NCBI GenBank assembly: GCA_964613795.1
Contig: CAZTJR010000011.1
Location: forward strand, 1-64,000
DNA: 64,000 nt
Direction: 5' to 3'
From: Chromatocurvus sp964613795
GTDB lineage: Bacteria > Pseudomonadota > Gammaproteobacteria > Pseudomonadales > Halieaceae
The first letter of the stretch is position 1; each line of letters opens with the position of its first letter. Below the pieces are notes generated by a model. The model searched no databases. It had not been told where the DNA came from and saw only the letters and a program-made list of their open reading frames with translations. This document shows positions 28,380 through 36,657 of the stretch, piece after piece. A program made the position numbers and the translations under genes.

Positions 28380-28658
28380 ATGAAACTGCACCGTACGCTG
28401 TTTGTATCTATCAGTATTGCCGCGCTTGCCGGTTGTGCCAGTGAAGAAACCACACAGTGCACGTCGGAGCCGCGCTCGGCCTGGCAGGATGCCGACGCGT
28501 TCCAGCAGAACCTGATTGATCAGGGCTACAGAATCAACGAGTTCAAGGTCACCGACGGTAGCTGTTACGAGATCTACGGTTTTGACGCTGACGACACCAA
28601 GGTGGAGATTTACTTCAACCCGGTCGACGGCAGTATCGTCAAGCGCGAGGAAGACTGA
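28380..28658 (+). CDS. small PepSY-like lipoprotein
   Basis: The ATG at 28380 follows AAGGAGG and gives 92 residues with a lipoprotein signal (MKLHRTLFVSISIAALAGC, lipobox LAGC). The mature part ends with 'YEIYGFDADDTKVEIYFNPVDGSIVKREED', the PepSY pattern of a strand pair with 'V.IYFNP.DG.IV'. It lies 4 bases upstream of a cytochrome b561 gene, a pairing seen repeatedly in Gammaproteobacteria. A role in redox or metal response is plausible but unproven. Confidence 0.82.
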   Translation: MKLHRTLFVSISIAALAGCASEETTQCTSEPRSAWQDADAFQQNLIDQGYRINEFKVTDGSCYEIYGFDADDTKVEIYFNPVDGSIVKREED

Positions 28659-28662
28659 CGGC

Positions 28663-29199
28663 GTGAACCGGCCGGCGTCCATCGTGATCTGGGACCCTGT
28701 GGTTCGGATCTTCCATTGGACGTTGGCCGCTATTGTCCTGGCCAATTACTGGCTGACCGATCCCGGGGAAGACATCCATACCTGGTTCGGCTATGCGGCT
28801 GGGGCGGCCGTGCTGCTCCGCGTGGGCTGGGGTTTTGTTGGTGGCAGGCATGCGCGGTTCGCCGACTTTCCGATCAGCCGTGCTCGAATTCGCGAGCATG
28901 TTGCAGAGCTTAGGGCACGAAGCCTCCCCGCGGAGTCTGGTCACAACCCACTTGGTGCGATCATGATCTACCTGATGTTCCTTCTGGTGTTCCTGCTCGT
29001 CTGCACGGGATGGTTGCACGAGGAAATCGATGCCTTGTACGGCAACGACCTGCTGCAGCGGGTGCACGCTTACGCTGCGCACGCCTTGTGGGCAGGTGCC
29101 CTGGTACATGTGGCGGCCGTCTTCATAATGCAATACCTTCTTGGCCGCGTCGAACTGGTACGTCCAATGATAACCGGGCGGCGCCGAATACGGCGTTAA
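28663..29199 (+). CDS. cytochrome b561-type membrane protein
   Basis: The GTG at 28663 gives 178 residues beginning V(M)NRPASIVIWDPVVRIFHW. Earlier in-frame starts would overlap the PepSY gene. Four transmembrane helices are visible. Candidate haem-b ligands are in 'RIFHWTLA', 'IHTWFGYAAG', 'VHAYAAHALWAGALVHVAAV'. This is the prokaryotic cytochrome b561/Ni-Fe hydrogenase-type cytochrome b fold, which carries electrons across the inner membrane. It sits directly after the PepSY gene, probably in one transcript. Confidence 0.87.
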   Translation: MNRPASIVIWDPVVRIFHWTLAAIVLANYWLTDPGEDIHTWFGYAAGAAVLLRVGWGFVGGRHARFADFPISRARIREHVAELRARSLPAESGHNPLGAIMIYLMFLLVFLLVCTGWLHEEIDALYGNDLLQRVHAYAAHALWAGALVHVAAVFIMQYLLGRVELVRPMITGRRRIRR

Positions 29200-29280
29200 T
29201 CTCCACTTTAGGTAAGGTCTGGAAAAGGCCTGCTGATAACATGAAAGCGTTGACGTGGCGCGGGCATCAAGTGAGTGACG

Positions 29281-30498
29281 CTAATCAACGTCGGGTCGTG
29301 TTTGCGCTGCTCTTGGCAAAAGCGCGAATGCTTCGGTTTCACAGAGAAGTTCGGGGCGGCAGACGGCTGCCTCCACCAATACATTGGGAAAGCCCACGTA
29401 GCCGGCTTCGTGGAATTTCTGACGCATGCGCTGTGCATCTTCCGGGCGCTTCACATAGGTAATCGCGGACACCACATCACCGAAATCCGCTCCCTGTCCC
29501 TCCAGCAGGCGGGCAACGTTCATTAGCATGCGATCTGCCTGAGCCTCGAAGTCATCTAGGTGAACGGTTTCGCCAGTCTCGTCCAGACTCGCCGTCCCGG
29601 AAATATGCAGCGCCACCCTGTTTGCCTCCTCAACCCGCATACCGCGCGAAAAGTCTGAGCCGTACTTTGGCGCCTCATTTAATGTTGGCGTGCTCATCAC
29701 AATGCGCTCGATGGGAGGACTCGCCTTGATTGCGTATAAACCCAGGCAAAGATCGTGTTGATCGCTCACCAGCCCAGCCCCAATGCCGGTGCTGGCAGGG
29801 ATCGGCTCAATGCCGCGTGACTCAAAGAACTCGCGCCTTGCAAGATTGAAACCCGCGTAGTCGCGCTCCATTTCGGGGAAGTAGATCCAGGTGCGCATGA
29901 CATCAGAAAAGTCCATTCCCGCCTTTTGCAGCAGCGCCTCGGCCACCTCGAACATACCGAGGGTTTGTTCATAGGCGTTCTCACCCACACCGTAGAGGCC
30001 GCTTGCGTGAAATTGCGTTGCCTCGCCGGCGCGGACAGACAGGCCCTGTGAGGCAGCGCACTCGCCGCAGGTGCAGTTTGTGGTGGCGGTGAAAGAAGCC
30101 CGCTGCAGCGGTGAATCATTGGGTACTACCGCATGGATCAATACTTCAAGGGCTGCTCCATTTAGCGGCGCCTGCCCGATTTCAGCGCGGGCAGGACGAT
30201 GAAGCGAACCCTCACTGTCAGTGAGCGCACGAGCGCGCGCCGAGCGGATCGGTACGATGTCCATTCGGTCTCGCAGAAAAACCGTTTCATTGACGACGGA
30301 TTCGTAGCGCAGGCCTTCAGACGCCAGAAACGCTTTTAGCGCGAGATAAACGGATGCAGCCTGCTTTTCCGCACCCGCTGCTATGCCATAGGGTTGGCAG
30401 CTGAGAAAGAATTCCCTGGCGTGAGGGCCTTGAAACCGGCGCAGGGCTACAGGACAGCCGGCATACTGAGTTATTTCAAAAGGAGACTGAGACGACAC
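29281..30498 (-). CDS. Rid-superfamily protein, FkbO/Hyg5 chorismatase-like
   Basis: This 405-residue protein has two Rid-like (YjgF) halves. The C-terminal half holds 'RTWIYFPEMERDYAGFNLARREFFESRG', 'PASTGIGAGLV', 'HISGTASLDETGETVHLDDF' and 'AAVCRPELLCETEAFAL', with the Arg and Glu typical of the Rid pocket. The overall plan and these motifs resemble FkbO/Hyg5 chorismatases, which hydrolyse chorismate to benzoate-type or dihydrobenzoate products. A 'CTCGECAAS' cysteine cluster in the middle is unusual. There is no polyketide synthase nearby. A Rid-type deaminase remains an alternative. Confidence 0.68.
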   Translation of the reverse strand: MSSQSPFEITQYAGCPVALRRFQGPHAREFFLSCQPYGIAAGAEKQAASVYLALKAFLASEGLRYESVVNETVFLRDRMDIVPIRSARARALTDSEGSLHRPARAEIGQAPLNGAALEVLIHAVVPNDSPLQRASFTATTNCTCGECAASQGLSVRAGEATQFHASGLYGVGENAYEQTLGMFEVAEALLQKAGMDFSDVMRTWIYFPEMERDYAGFNLARREFFESRGIEPIPASTGIGAGLVSDQHDLCLGLYAIKASPPIERIVMSTPTLNEAPKYGSDFSRGMRVEEANRVALHISGTASLDETGETVHLDDFEAQADRMLMNVARLLEGQGADFGDVVSAITYVKRPEDAQRMRQKFHEAGYVGFPNVLVEAAVCRPELLCETEAFALLPRAAQTRPDVD

Positions 30499-30573
30499 CG
30501 CTATCCTTCATTCGACGGTCTATGAGTGCGCCCCCGCGCCGCGCGGGCCACGAGGGGAATAAACGAACAGGTA

Positions 30574-31917
30574 TCAGCACTCAGATGGTAGATCGTTGGG
30601 GTCGGTACTGCCTGCCCCGTTGTTGAACGGAGGTATGGAGAAGACAGTAAAGTCATTTCTCGGTCTGTTCCTCTCGAAGCAATTGCCTTGTGGGGGCTGT
30701 GGGGGAACGAAGTTCTCAACGATCTGCGCATAGACTAAATCCGCGGACGGTAGGGCGCCAGTCGGCGGCGGGGGCTTGCCAGCATTGCCGCTCAGTCTGT
30801 TTTTGGCAATCAGGTTATTATTCGCCTGAGGCGGCGCACCCAAGGTGTTCGCATTATCAGGATTACCCTCCACAAAGATGCAAGCTTCAGCTTCTATCCC
30901 CAGTCCGGTACACCAGCCCACCACAGCGATGCCCACGTAGTCATTGTATTCAACTACGTTATTAGCAATGACGGTGTTGCTAACGCCCGATACCAGCACG
31001 CCCAACCCGGGCGGAAGGATTGATTGAAAAGTCTCTGGCGGCGCTTCATTAGGCCGGTTGTTATCGTAAATATCGTTTTGTTCAATCAACCAGTTGGCCA
31101 TGACAGGCAAGGCCGGGTTTCCAGCACCGTCAGGATGGAACAAACCCACACCTACGGTGTTGTCATACATCTCGTTGTGCTTCACCTCAACATCGTTGGA
31201 CACCGTTATCTCGAAACCGATCACGCTGCCGTACAGCTTGTTACCGATAACGCGAACGTTTTCAGAGCCCGCAACCCACATGGCAGTGTCAAGCGAGCCG
31301 TAGGACTCATTGTTGCGCACCAGCCCGTTAGCCGACAACGTTGGATAAATTCCGTTATTGAGATTGTTGATGGATTCGTTACGCACGAACTCGAAATCTT
31401 CTACCCAGCGGGTCTGGATACCGTTGCGTGGAAACCCCTCTACCGAGAAACCACGCACATAAAACCCCTGGAGATTTTCAACCGGGCCACCAATTCTCGC
31501 CTCGCAGTCCTCCAGGTTGTCATCAAATTCGCAACCTTCAGGGGCAGCGAAAATGCCAGTTCTCTGTCCTGTTTCGCAAATGGGGTCGCGTTCATCCTGG
31601 TCTGGATTACGGCACTGATTACTCGGGTGATAAAAATCGCCACTGTAGACAAGGCGAACCTTCCCCTCATCGCCCCGGCCCCTCTTAACCTTGCCAATCA
31701 AACGAAGATTCGGCGTTGTAATGTGAAGGCCATAGGTGGCGTCATCGGGCGCTGAGTAAGTGCCCGGTTCCACCAGGATTGTATCGCCCGGCTGAGCCGT
31801 ATCAATCGCCTCCTGGATGGACATGCCCGGATAAACCCGGTGGACCGCCGCCTGCGCAGCAGTGGCAGCGACGAAGGTTGCAATCGCAAGGAATGCGCCG
31901 ACAAAACCTTTTCTCAT
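30574..31917 (-). CDS. secreted right-handed beta-helix protein
   Basis: The ATG at 31917 (preceded by GGAG) gives 447 residues with a signal peptide (MRKGFVGAFLAIATFVAATAAQA). The upstream in-frame start at 31965 lacks a signal. The start of the helix, 'YPGMSIQEAIDTAQPGDTILVEPGTYSA', is diagnostic for parallel beta-helix proteins. Asn-rich turns follow ('NESINNLNNGIYPTLSANGLVRNNESYG', 'NNVVEYNDYVGIAVVG'). Eight cysteines suggest disulfides. Such proteins are NosD-like, polysaccharide lyases or surface proteins. No catalytic set can be assigned. Base composition is richer in A+T than in flanking operons. Confidence 0.8.
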   Translation of the reverse strand: MRKGFVGAFLAIATFVAATAAQAAVHRVYPGMSIQEAIDTAQPGDTILVEPGTYSAPDDATYGLHITTPNLRLIGKVKRGRGDEGKVRLVYSGDFYHPSNQCRNPDQDERDPICETGQRTGIFAAPEGCEFDDNLEDCEARIGGPVENLQGFYVRGFSVEGFPRNGIQTRWVEDFEFVRNESINNLNNGIYPTLSANGLVRNNESYGSLDTAMWVAGSENVRVIGNKLYGSVIGFEITVSNDVEVKHNEMYDNTVGVGLFHPDGAGNPALPVMANWLIEQNDIYDNNRPNEAPPETFQSILPPGLGVLVSGVSNTVIANNVVEYNDYVGIAVVGWCTGLGIEAEACIFVEGNPDNANTLGAPPQANNNLIAKNRLSGNAGKPPPPTGALPSADLVYAQIVENFVPPQPPQGNCFERNRPRNDFTVFSIPPFNNGAGSTDPNDLPSEC

Positions 31918-32170
31918 ATTTATTCTCCGGTCAAGACACAGGGCGTTCAGACATGCGCACGCCACAGACGCAGCGCGCGAGAATCACCTCCCGACCTTAG
32001 AGATATAGTCGGCCGCCGGAGGGCTGTCAAATGGTCAAGCAAATTCACCGCCGCAAAGGAGGCGGCATTAAACGACCACGCGTGGAATGCATTGATTGAC
32101 TTAAAAAATTCAATCAAACAAACTCAAAGAGTCGGGTAGATTGAACGCATTTATCTTGGAGATATAAGCT
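31918..32170. promoter_or_regulatory. divergent intergenic region with 8-bp inverted repeat
   Basis: This AT-rich gap separates the beta-helix gene (reverse) from the TolB/TPR gene (forward). TTGATTGA at 32092-32099 and TCAATCAA at 32110-32117 form a perfect inverted repeat with a 10-base spacer, a plausible dimer operator. A smaller palindrome (ACTC-AAA-GAGT) follows at 32122-32132. A GGAGA ribosome binding site is at 32158-32162. Confidence 0.45.
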
Positions 32171-34438
32171 ATCTATTCAGAACGCATTTCCAAGGTCGCC
32201 GGCGCAGCCCTGTTGCTGACAGGGTTCATGGCCCTGCCGGGTTGTCAGGGAGAATCTTCTCGAGAGCCGATCCCGTTTCCGACAGGAAAAGCTGGCCAGC
32301 TTGAGATCACTTACCCCCTGGACGAGACGCTTTTTCCACCCGATATCGTCGCACCGACTTTTGTCTGGACGGACGACACGGGCGACGTCGCGCAATGGCA
32401 GGTGCTTGTGCAGCTTGATGGTCAAGCTGACCTGCTGCGCTTCCCGACGACCGAGTCCGAATGGCGTCCGACTGCAGCAGTCTGGGCCGATATCAAACAG
32501 CGTTCCGTGGCTAACGATGCTCAGGTGGCGGTGGTTTCCCTTGACCCCAAAGGCCAGCCGGTGTCCTCTGCTACTGTTAACTTTCGCACGTCGACTGATC
32601 CGGTTGTCGATTCCATCTATTATCGTGAGGTTCCGCTGCCTTTTATTTCTGCAGTACAGGACCCCTCGCGCATCCGCTGGCGATTCGGTTCTGTCGACTC
32701 CGAGGAGCAACCCCCAATTGTTCTTGAGGACCTGCCGGTCTGCGGCAACTGCCACTCCTTTTCAGGCGATGGCGATGTGCTGGGCATGGATGTGGACTAC
32801 GGTAACGACAAGGGTGGTTACGCCATTCTCCCCGTAGCAAAAGATATGACCTTGAATGATGAGAAAATCATTACCTGGAGCGATTACAAAAAGGACGATG
32901 GGGAAGCGACCTTCGGGCTGCTGTCCCAGGTTTCACCCGACGGTCGCTACGTCATCAGCACCGTCAAGGACCGTGCGGTATTTGTCGCAACCCCTGGCAT
33001 TGAGTTCTCGCAGCTGTTCTTTCCGATCAAGGGCATACTCGTCGTTTACGATACATTGACAGGCACTTACAGCGCTCTGCCTGGCGCTGATGACCCGGCG
33101 TATGTGCAGAGCAATCCCACCTGGAGCCCCGACGGAAAATCCGTTGTGTTCGCCAGAGCAAAAGCCTACCAGAAGGATTCTATTGCTAACGCCAGTAGCA
33201 TTCTGCTGGACGAGAACGATGTGCCCGAGTTTATAGAGGACAAGGAACCGTTCAAGTTCGACCTGTACCGTGTGCCTTTCAACGAAGGCCGCGGTGGCGA
33301 AGCGGAGCCGATAGAGGGCGCCTCGCATAATGGCATGAGCAATTTTTTCGCCAAATTCTCGCCGGATGGCAAGTGGATAGTCTTCACTCAGGCCGAAAAC
33401 TACATGCTGTTAATGCCTGACAGCCTGCTGTACATCATTCCCGCCGAAGGCGGGGAAGCCCGGCGCCTGCGAGCCAATACATCGCGCATGAACTCCTGGC
33501 ACAGCTTTTCGTCAAACGGACGCTGGCTGGTGTTCTCGTCCAAGGTAAATACGCCTTACACCCAACTGTTCCTGACCCATATCGATGAGGAGGGCAATTC
33601 AACGCCTCCGGTGGTGCTCGATCGATTCACGGGCACTTACGGTGCCGCCAACATTCCGGAATTTGTGCCACTGCCAGCAGACGCTATTGCGAAAATCAGT
33701 GAGCAGTTCCTTGATGCATATTCGTTCCTGCGCGCAGGAATGGCGAATGAGCGTACAGGCAATTACCCGGCGGCCGTGAAAGCATATGATCGCGGTTTGG
33801 CAGTAGAGCCGGAGAACGTTGAACTGCTAAATGCCAAGGGTTTTGCCTTGTTCCAGGAGGGCAGGAGTAAAGAGGCGGTAGCGTCACTGGAAAAAGCCCT
33901 CGAAGTGGATCCGAGACACTGGAAAGCCCATAACAACATGGCACTCGCCTCAGTCGACATCGGCGAGCTCGAGGTGGCAGAAGCGCATTATCGCGAGTCG
34001 TTGGCGATTGAACCACAGTCAGCCATCTATAACGATCTCGGCTTTGTACTTGAGCGACAGGGTTTACCCTTTGAAGCGACGGAGATGTATCGCAACGCTT
34101 TGGAGCTGGACCCCGACTCTGTAGCCGCACAGTTCAACCTGGCCTCTTCTCTGGCGCGCATCGGTCAATTCGCCGAGGCGGAGCCGCATTTTCGCGCGGT
34201 CCTGGACAAAGGCGAGAATACGCAAGCCTATACCGCGCTGGGCATCGTCCTCTGGCAACAGGGAAAGCAAGACGAAGCTGTTGTGACTATGCGGACCGCT
34301 ATCGAAATAAATCCCGGCAATGCAACCGCTCACGACCAGCTTGGGAAAATGCTCTTCCAGCGTGGCAGGCTGGAAGAGGCGCGGGTGGAGCTGGCGAAGG
34401 CGAAAGCCCTGGACCCCAGCCTGGGTGATGTGAAGTAG
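32171..34438 (+). CDS. TolB-like beta-propeller/TPR lipoprotein with CxxCH motif
   Basis: The reading frame opens after a stop at 32165-32167. The first standard start (TTG 32213) would leave no signal peptide. Reading from ATC at 32171, 8 bases after GGAGA, gives a proper lipoprotein leader: (I)YSERISKVAGAALLLTGF...LPGC. The mature protein has an N-terminal beta-sandwich, 'VCGNCHSFSGDG' (CxxCH, haem c-type motif) near residue 195, and WD40/PD40 propeller blades ('SPDGKWIVFTQAENY'). About six TPR repeats lie from about residue 515 to the end ('GNYPAAVKAYDRGLAVEPEN'). It is likely periplasmic, anchored to the outer membrane. Function unknown. Confidence 0.78.
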   Translation: MYSERISKVAGAALLLTGFMALPGCQGESSREPIPFPTGKAGQLEITYPLDETLFPPDIVAPTFVWTDDTGDVAQWQVLVQLDGQADLLRFPTTESEWRPTAAVWADIKQRSVANDAQVAVVSLDPKGQPVSSATVNFRTSTDPVVDSIYYREVPLPFISAVQDPSRIRWRFGSVDSEEQPPIVLEDLPVCGNCHSFSGDGDVLGMDVDYGNDKGGYAILPVAKDMTLNDEKIITWSDYKKDDGEATFGLLSQVSPDGRYVISTVKDRAVFVATPGIEFSQLFFPIKGILVVYDTLTGTYSALPGADDPAYVQSNPTWSPDGKSVVFARAKAYQKDSIANASSILLDENDVPEFIEDKEPFKFDLYRVPFNEGRGGEAEPIEGASHNGMSNFFAKFSPDGKWIVFTQAENYMLLMPDSLLYIIPAEGGEARRLRANTSRMNSWHSFSSNGRWLVFSSKVNTPYTQLFLTHIDEEGNSTPPVVLDRFTGTYGAANIPEFVPLPADAIAKISEQFLDAYSFLRAGMANERTGNYPAAVKAYDRGLAVEPENVELLNAKGFALFQEGRSKEAVASLEKALEVDPRHWKAHNNMALASVDIGELEVAEAHYRESLAIEPQSAIYNDLGFVLERQGLPFEATEMYRNALELDPDSVAAQFNLASSLARIGQFAEAEPHFRAVLDKGENTQAYTALGIVLWQQGKQDEAVVTMRTAIEINPGNATAHDQLGKMLFQRGRLEEARVELAKAKALDPSLGDVK

Positions 34439-34574
34439 GGGTTCAGCGCGAAGATCCATGTCTGGAGTGCTTGCGGTCAACGATAAGTTAACGCGTCCTG
34501 CCTCGTGACATTCATCGTCAAATTTCAAGCAATAAAAAGTCCACCGAATTGGTCCAGTCCATCAGGAGTTCTGT

Positions 34575-35417
34575 TTATACGGTTGCTCGACGCTTCCAGC
34601 CAAGCCCGAGAAGGCCGACACCGAACAGGGCCAATGTTGCAGGCACGGGCACATTCGTTATGCCTTCACCCGCCTCATCTGAAGCAGTTATTCTGAAGTT
34701 ATCGAACACCGCGTAGCCGCCGCTGGAAAGGTCTACTTGAAGAGTCACATTTCCGTCCGTGGAACCTGACGCATTAAATGAAAAGGCTCCATTGCTCCAA
34801 TCAAGCACGGCAACATCAGACGCAACGCCTGTCAGGTTGGCAGTACCAAGCATCGTGNNNNNNNNNNNNNNNNNNNNNNNNNNNNNNNNNNNNNNNNNNN
34901 NNNNNNNNNNNNNNNNNNNNNNNNNNNNNNNNNNNNNNNNNNNNNNNNNNNNNNNNNTGAACTTGAAGCTGGGTGCTACATCGTCAGAAGCGAATGGACC
35001 ATTATTCGCAGAATTACCATCCAGGCCCAAGCTTGAGATGTCCAGCGAAAAATTGAAGAAATCAAAGCTCCCAATATTAAAGGACAGAGCCAATTTGTCG
35101 TTTTCAATGTCCGAGAGCATTCCCAGCGCGTAATTTCCACCGATTCCAGCCACGTCTGTATAACCAGTGCCAAAGGCGTCCTCGCCCGTAAGCAAGATAG
35201 TCTCTACGGTATTCGCTTGAGCGAAGCTAAACCCCGCCGGTTGTCCGCCATACAGATTATTAACCATCTGCTGAGACACATCGGCATAACCGGAACCGAC
35301 TGCAAAACCATCGGGCGACTCAAAGTCTTGATCATACAGTGTGATAAAACTTGCCTGAGCCAGTGAGCTTGAACTGATTGCAGCGAAGAGGACGGTGACC
35401 TTTGATATCTTGAACAT
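34575..35417 (-). CDS. PEP-CTERM anchored secreted protein, interrupted by assembly gap
   Basis: The product has a signal peptide (MFKISKVTVLFAAISSSSLAQA) and a beta-rich body. The C-terminal sorting signal is 'VPVPATLALFGVGLLGLGWKRR': the V-P-x-P motif, a hydrophobic helix and a basic end. PEP-CTERM proteins are processed by exosortase and are often linked to exopolysaccharide. One hundred N bases (34858-34957) replace an unknown length in the middle. The frame across the gap appears open only because of that placeholder. The real length is unknown. Confidence 0.82.
   Translation of the reverse strand: MFKISKVTVLFAAISSSSLAQASFITLYDQDFESPDGFAVGSGYADVSQQMVNNLYGGQPAGFSFAQANTVETILLTGEDAFGTGYTDVAGIGGNYALGMLSDIENDKLALSFNIGSFDFFNFSLDISSLGLDGNSANNGPFASDDVAPSFKFXXXXXXXXXXXXXXXXXXXXXXXXXXXXXXXXXXTMLGTANLTGVASDVAVLDWSNGAFSFNASGSTDGNVTLQVDLSSGGYAVFDNFRITASDEAGEGITNVPVPATLALFGVGLLGLGWKRRATV
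34858..34957. other. 100-N scaffold gap inside a PEP-CTERM gene
   Basis: Exactly 100 N bases, a conventional placeholder for a gap of unknown size. The two flanks show no shared sequence, so unlike the gap at 40081 this one probably hides real sequence. Confidence 0.95.
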
Positions 35418-35711
35418 TAATAACCCTATGAAGTGGCTTTGTTGACTTAATTAACATCTAGCAAGTTTCGGACCATCAATGAATTCCTATATTTGTCAGT
35501 AGTTTAGGTGAGGCTTGGGTGAAGTTACGTAAAAAAAGCTGACAGTTTGAGCTGTGGTTATGCAAAACAGTGAGTGAAGTTCGCTCCAAGTCGAAAACCG
35601 TCATTAGCAATGCAACCGTGACGACGGCTATGTGCCAGCTGTGGACGTAACCTACTCAAGCCCCTGGCAATAAAAACCCTCCGAAGCGGGTCTTTGACGC
35701 GCGTTGTTTGC
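35418..35711. other. AT-rich intergenic region between two PEP-CTERM genes
   Basis: This region of 294 bases is rich in A and T and has no convincing open reading frame. It holds the promoter of the reverse-strand PEP-CTERM gene at 34575-35417 and the terminator of the other one (35671-35694). No 11-bp repeat array like that at 36526 was found here. Confidence 0.5.
35671..35694 (-). terminator. intrinsic terminator after PEP-CTERM gene
   Basis: Read on the reverse strand, AAGACCC and GGGTTTT form a 7-bp stem (one G-T pair) around the loop GCTTCGGA and run into TTTTTA. It lies 18 bases beyond the stop codon of the PEP-CTERM gene at 35712. Confidence 0.6.
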
Positions 35712-36458
35712 TTACGTTTTCTTGCGGCGTGAGTAGCCAAGTCCCACCAGACCAAGGCCGCACAATGCGAGCGTAGCGGGCGCAGGCACGAAGGCTAACT
35801 CGCCGAATCCGCCGCCAAAACTCCCGTCATCAAGCGCGCTGCTGAAAGTACTGTCCGTTTGAATGGAGAACGAGGAAATTTCAGCGCCGGCCAGCTCTAC
35901 GGGGTTCGTCGGCAGTGACGGCCCTGAAAACAGGCCCGTGTTGGAACTTCGCAACACGAGATCAACGAGGTAGGCACTGTCGTCGTCCAGTATCGCCGAG
36001 ATGCGAAAGCTGAGACCGTCCGCCGGGCCAAACCCATCCGTGAGCGCCCTGTCTCCCGAGTCATCGCGGTACCATAGCAAATCGGGTAACAGAGTGCCGA
36101 TGGCGTTCGCCTCTTGTCCATAAGTCGTTGTACTACCGCCGATGGTGACGTCGAAGAACAGGCTCGAGGCGTCAAAGGAATACAAGCTTCCCCCGGCGAA
36201 AATCGCCTCTTCGCAGCTTGTGCGCGGCGTTGGAATCGCGTCGCAATTTGCTCCCAGGAATGTAGCATCTGCATCGTAGCCCACGACGACATTGAAGCTG
36301 TCACCAACGCTGTAAGCGGGCGAGCCTTGCACCACCTCAAACACACCTGAAAACCCGGCAGTGACAATCCCTGCCCAGGATGACGGGGCCAGAAGTGAGG
36401 CGCACAGCAGACCCGTTGTGCACAGTTCGGCGACACCCCGAGTGGATGTGTGATTCAT
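35712..36458 (-). CDS. PEP-CTERM anchored secreted protein
   Basis: This 248-residue protein has a signal peptide (hydrophobic stretch about 12-28, 'SSWAG' cleavage). The body is beta-rich ('GFSGVFEVVQGSPAYSVGDSFNVVVGYDADA'), with two cysteines, and it ends in a PEP-CTERM signal 'VPAPATLALCGLGLVGLGYSRRKK'. Exosortase-dependent sorting to the envelope is expected; no exosortase gene is in this window. Its upstream region carries the 11-bp repeat array at 36526-36569, matching the operator beside the CadC-like regulator. Function unknown. Confidence 0.85.
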   Translation of the reverse strand: MNHTSTRGVAELCTTGLLCASLLAPSSWAGIVTAGFSGVFEVVQGSPAYSVGDSFNVVVGYDADATFLGANCDAIPTPRTSCEEAIFAGGSLYSFDASSLFFDVTIGGSTTTYGQEANAIGTLLPDLLWYRDDSGDRALTDGFGPADGLSFRISAILDDDSAYLVDLVLRSSNTGLFSGPSLPTNPVELAGAEISSFSIQTDSTFSSALDDGSFGGGFGELAFVPAPATLALCGLGLVGLGYSRRKKT

Positions 36459-36525
36459 GCCAAGTCTCCTGTTCCCGTCCCCGTTGACTGAAACACAAGG
36501 GTGCGCCGACTCGATGCGACCTTTC

Positions 36526-36569
36526 CTGACGAAATGCCGATATTTTGCTGATGAAAGGCCGAGGCTTAT
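36526..36569. promoter_or_regulatory. second copy of the 11-bp repeat operator
   Basis: Units starting at 36526, 36537, 36548 and 36559 read CTGACGAAATG, CCGATATTTTG, CTGATGAAAGG and CCGAGGCTTAT, each 11 bases long. The first 29 bases differ at only about three positions from the array at 14418. It lies about 67 bases upstream of the PEP-CTERM gene start (36458), in the same orientation to its gene as the first array is to the beta-propeller gene. Confidence 0.65.
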
Positions 36570-36657
36570 GCAGGCATCTGATTATTCGTAGTTTTTCCGT
36601 CTAAGGCGAGCGCGGTGTGCATCGGAAGCGCGACGGGTGATTTATTCCCGGTAGGGA

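Noticed and set aside
36610..36657. Hairpin after the pyrophosphatase gene as a terminator
   Set aside because: The stem (TCCC/GGGA) is four pairs and the T tract is broken.
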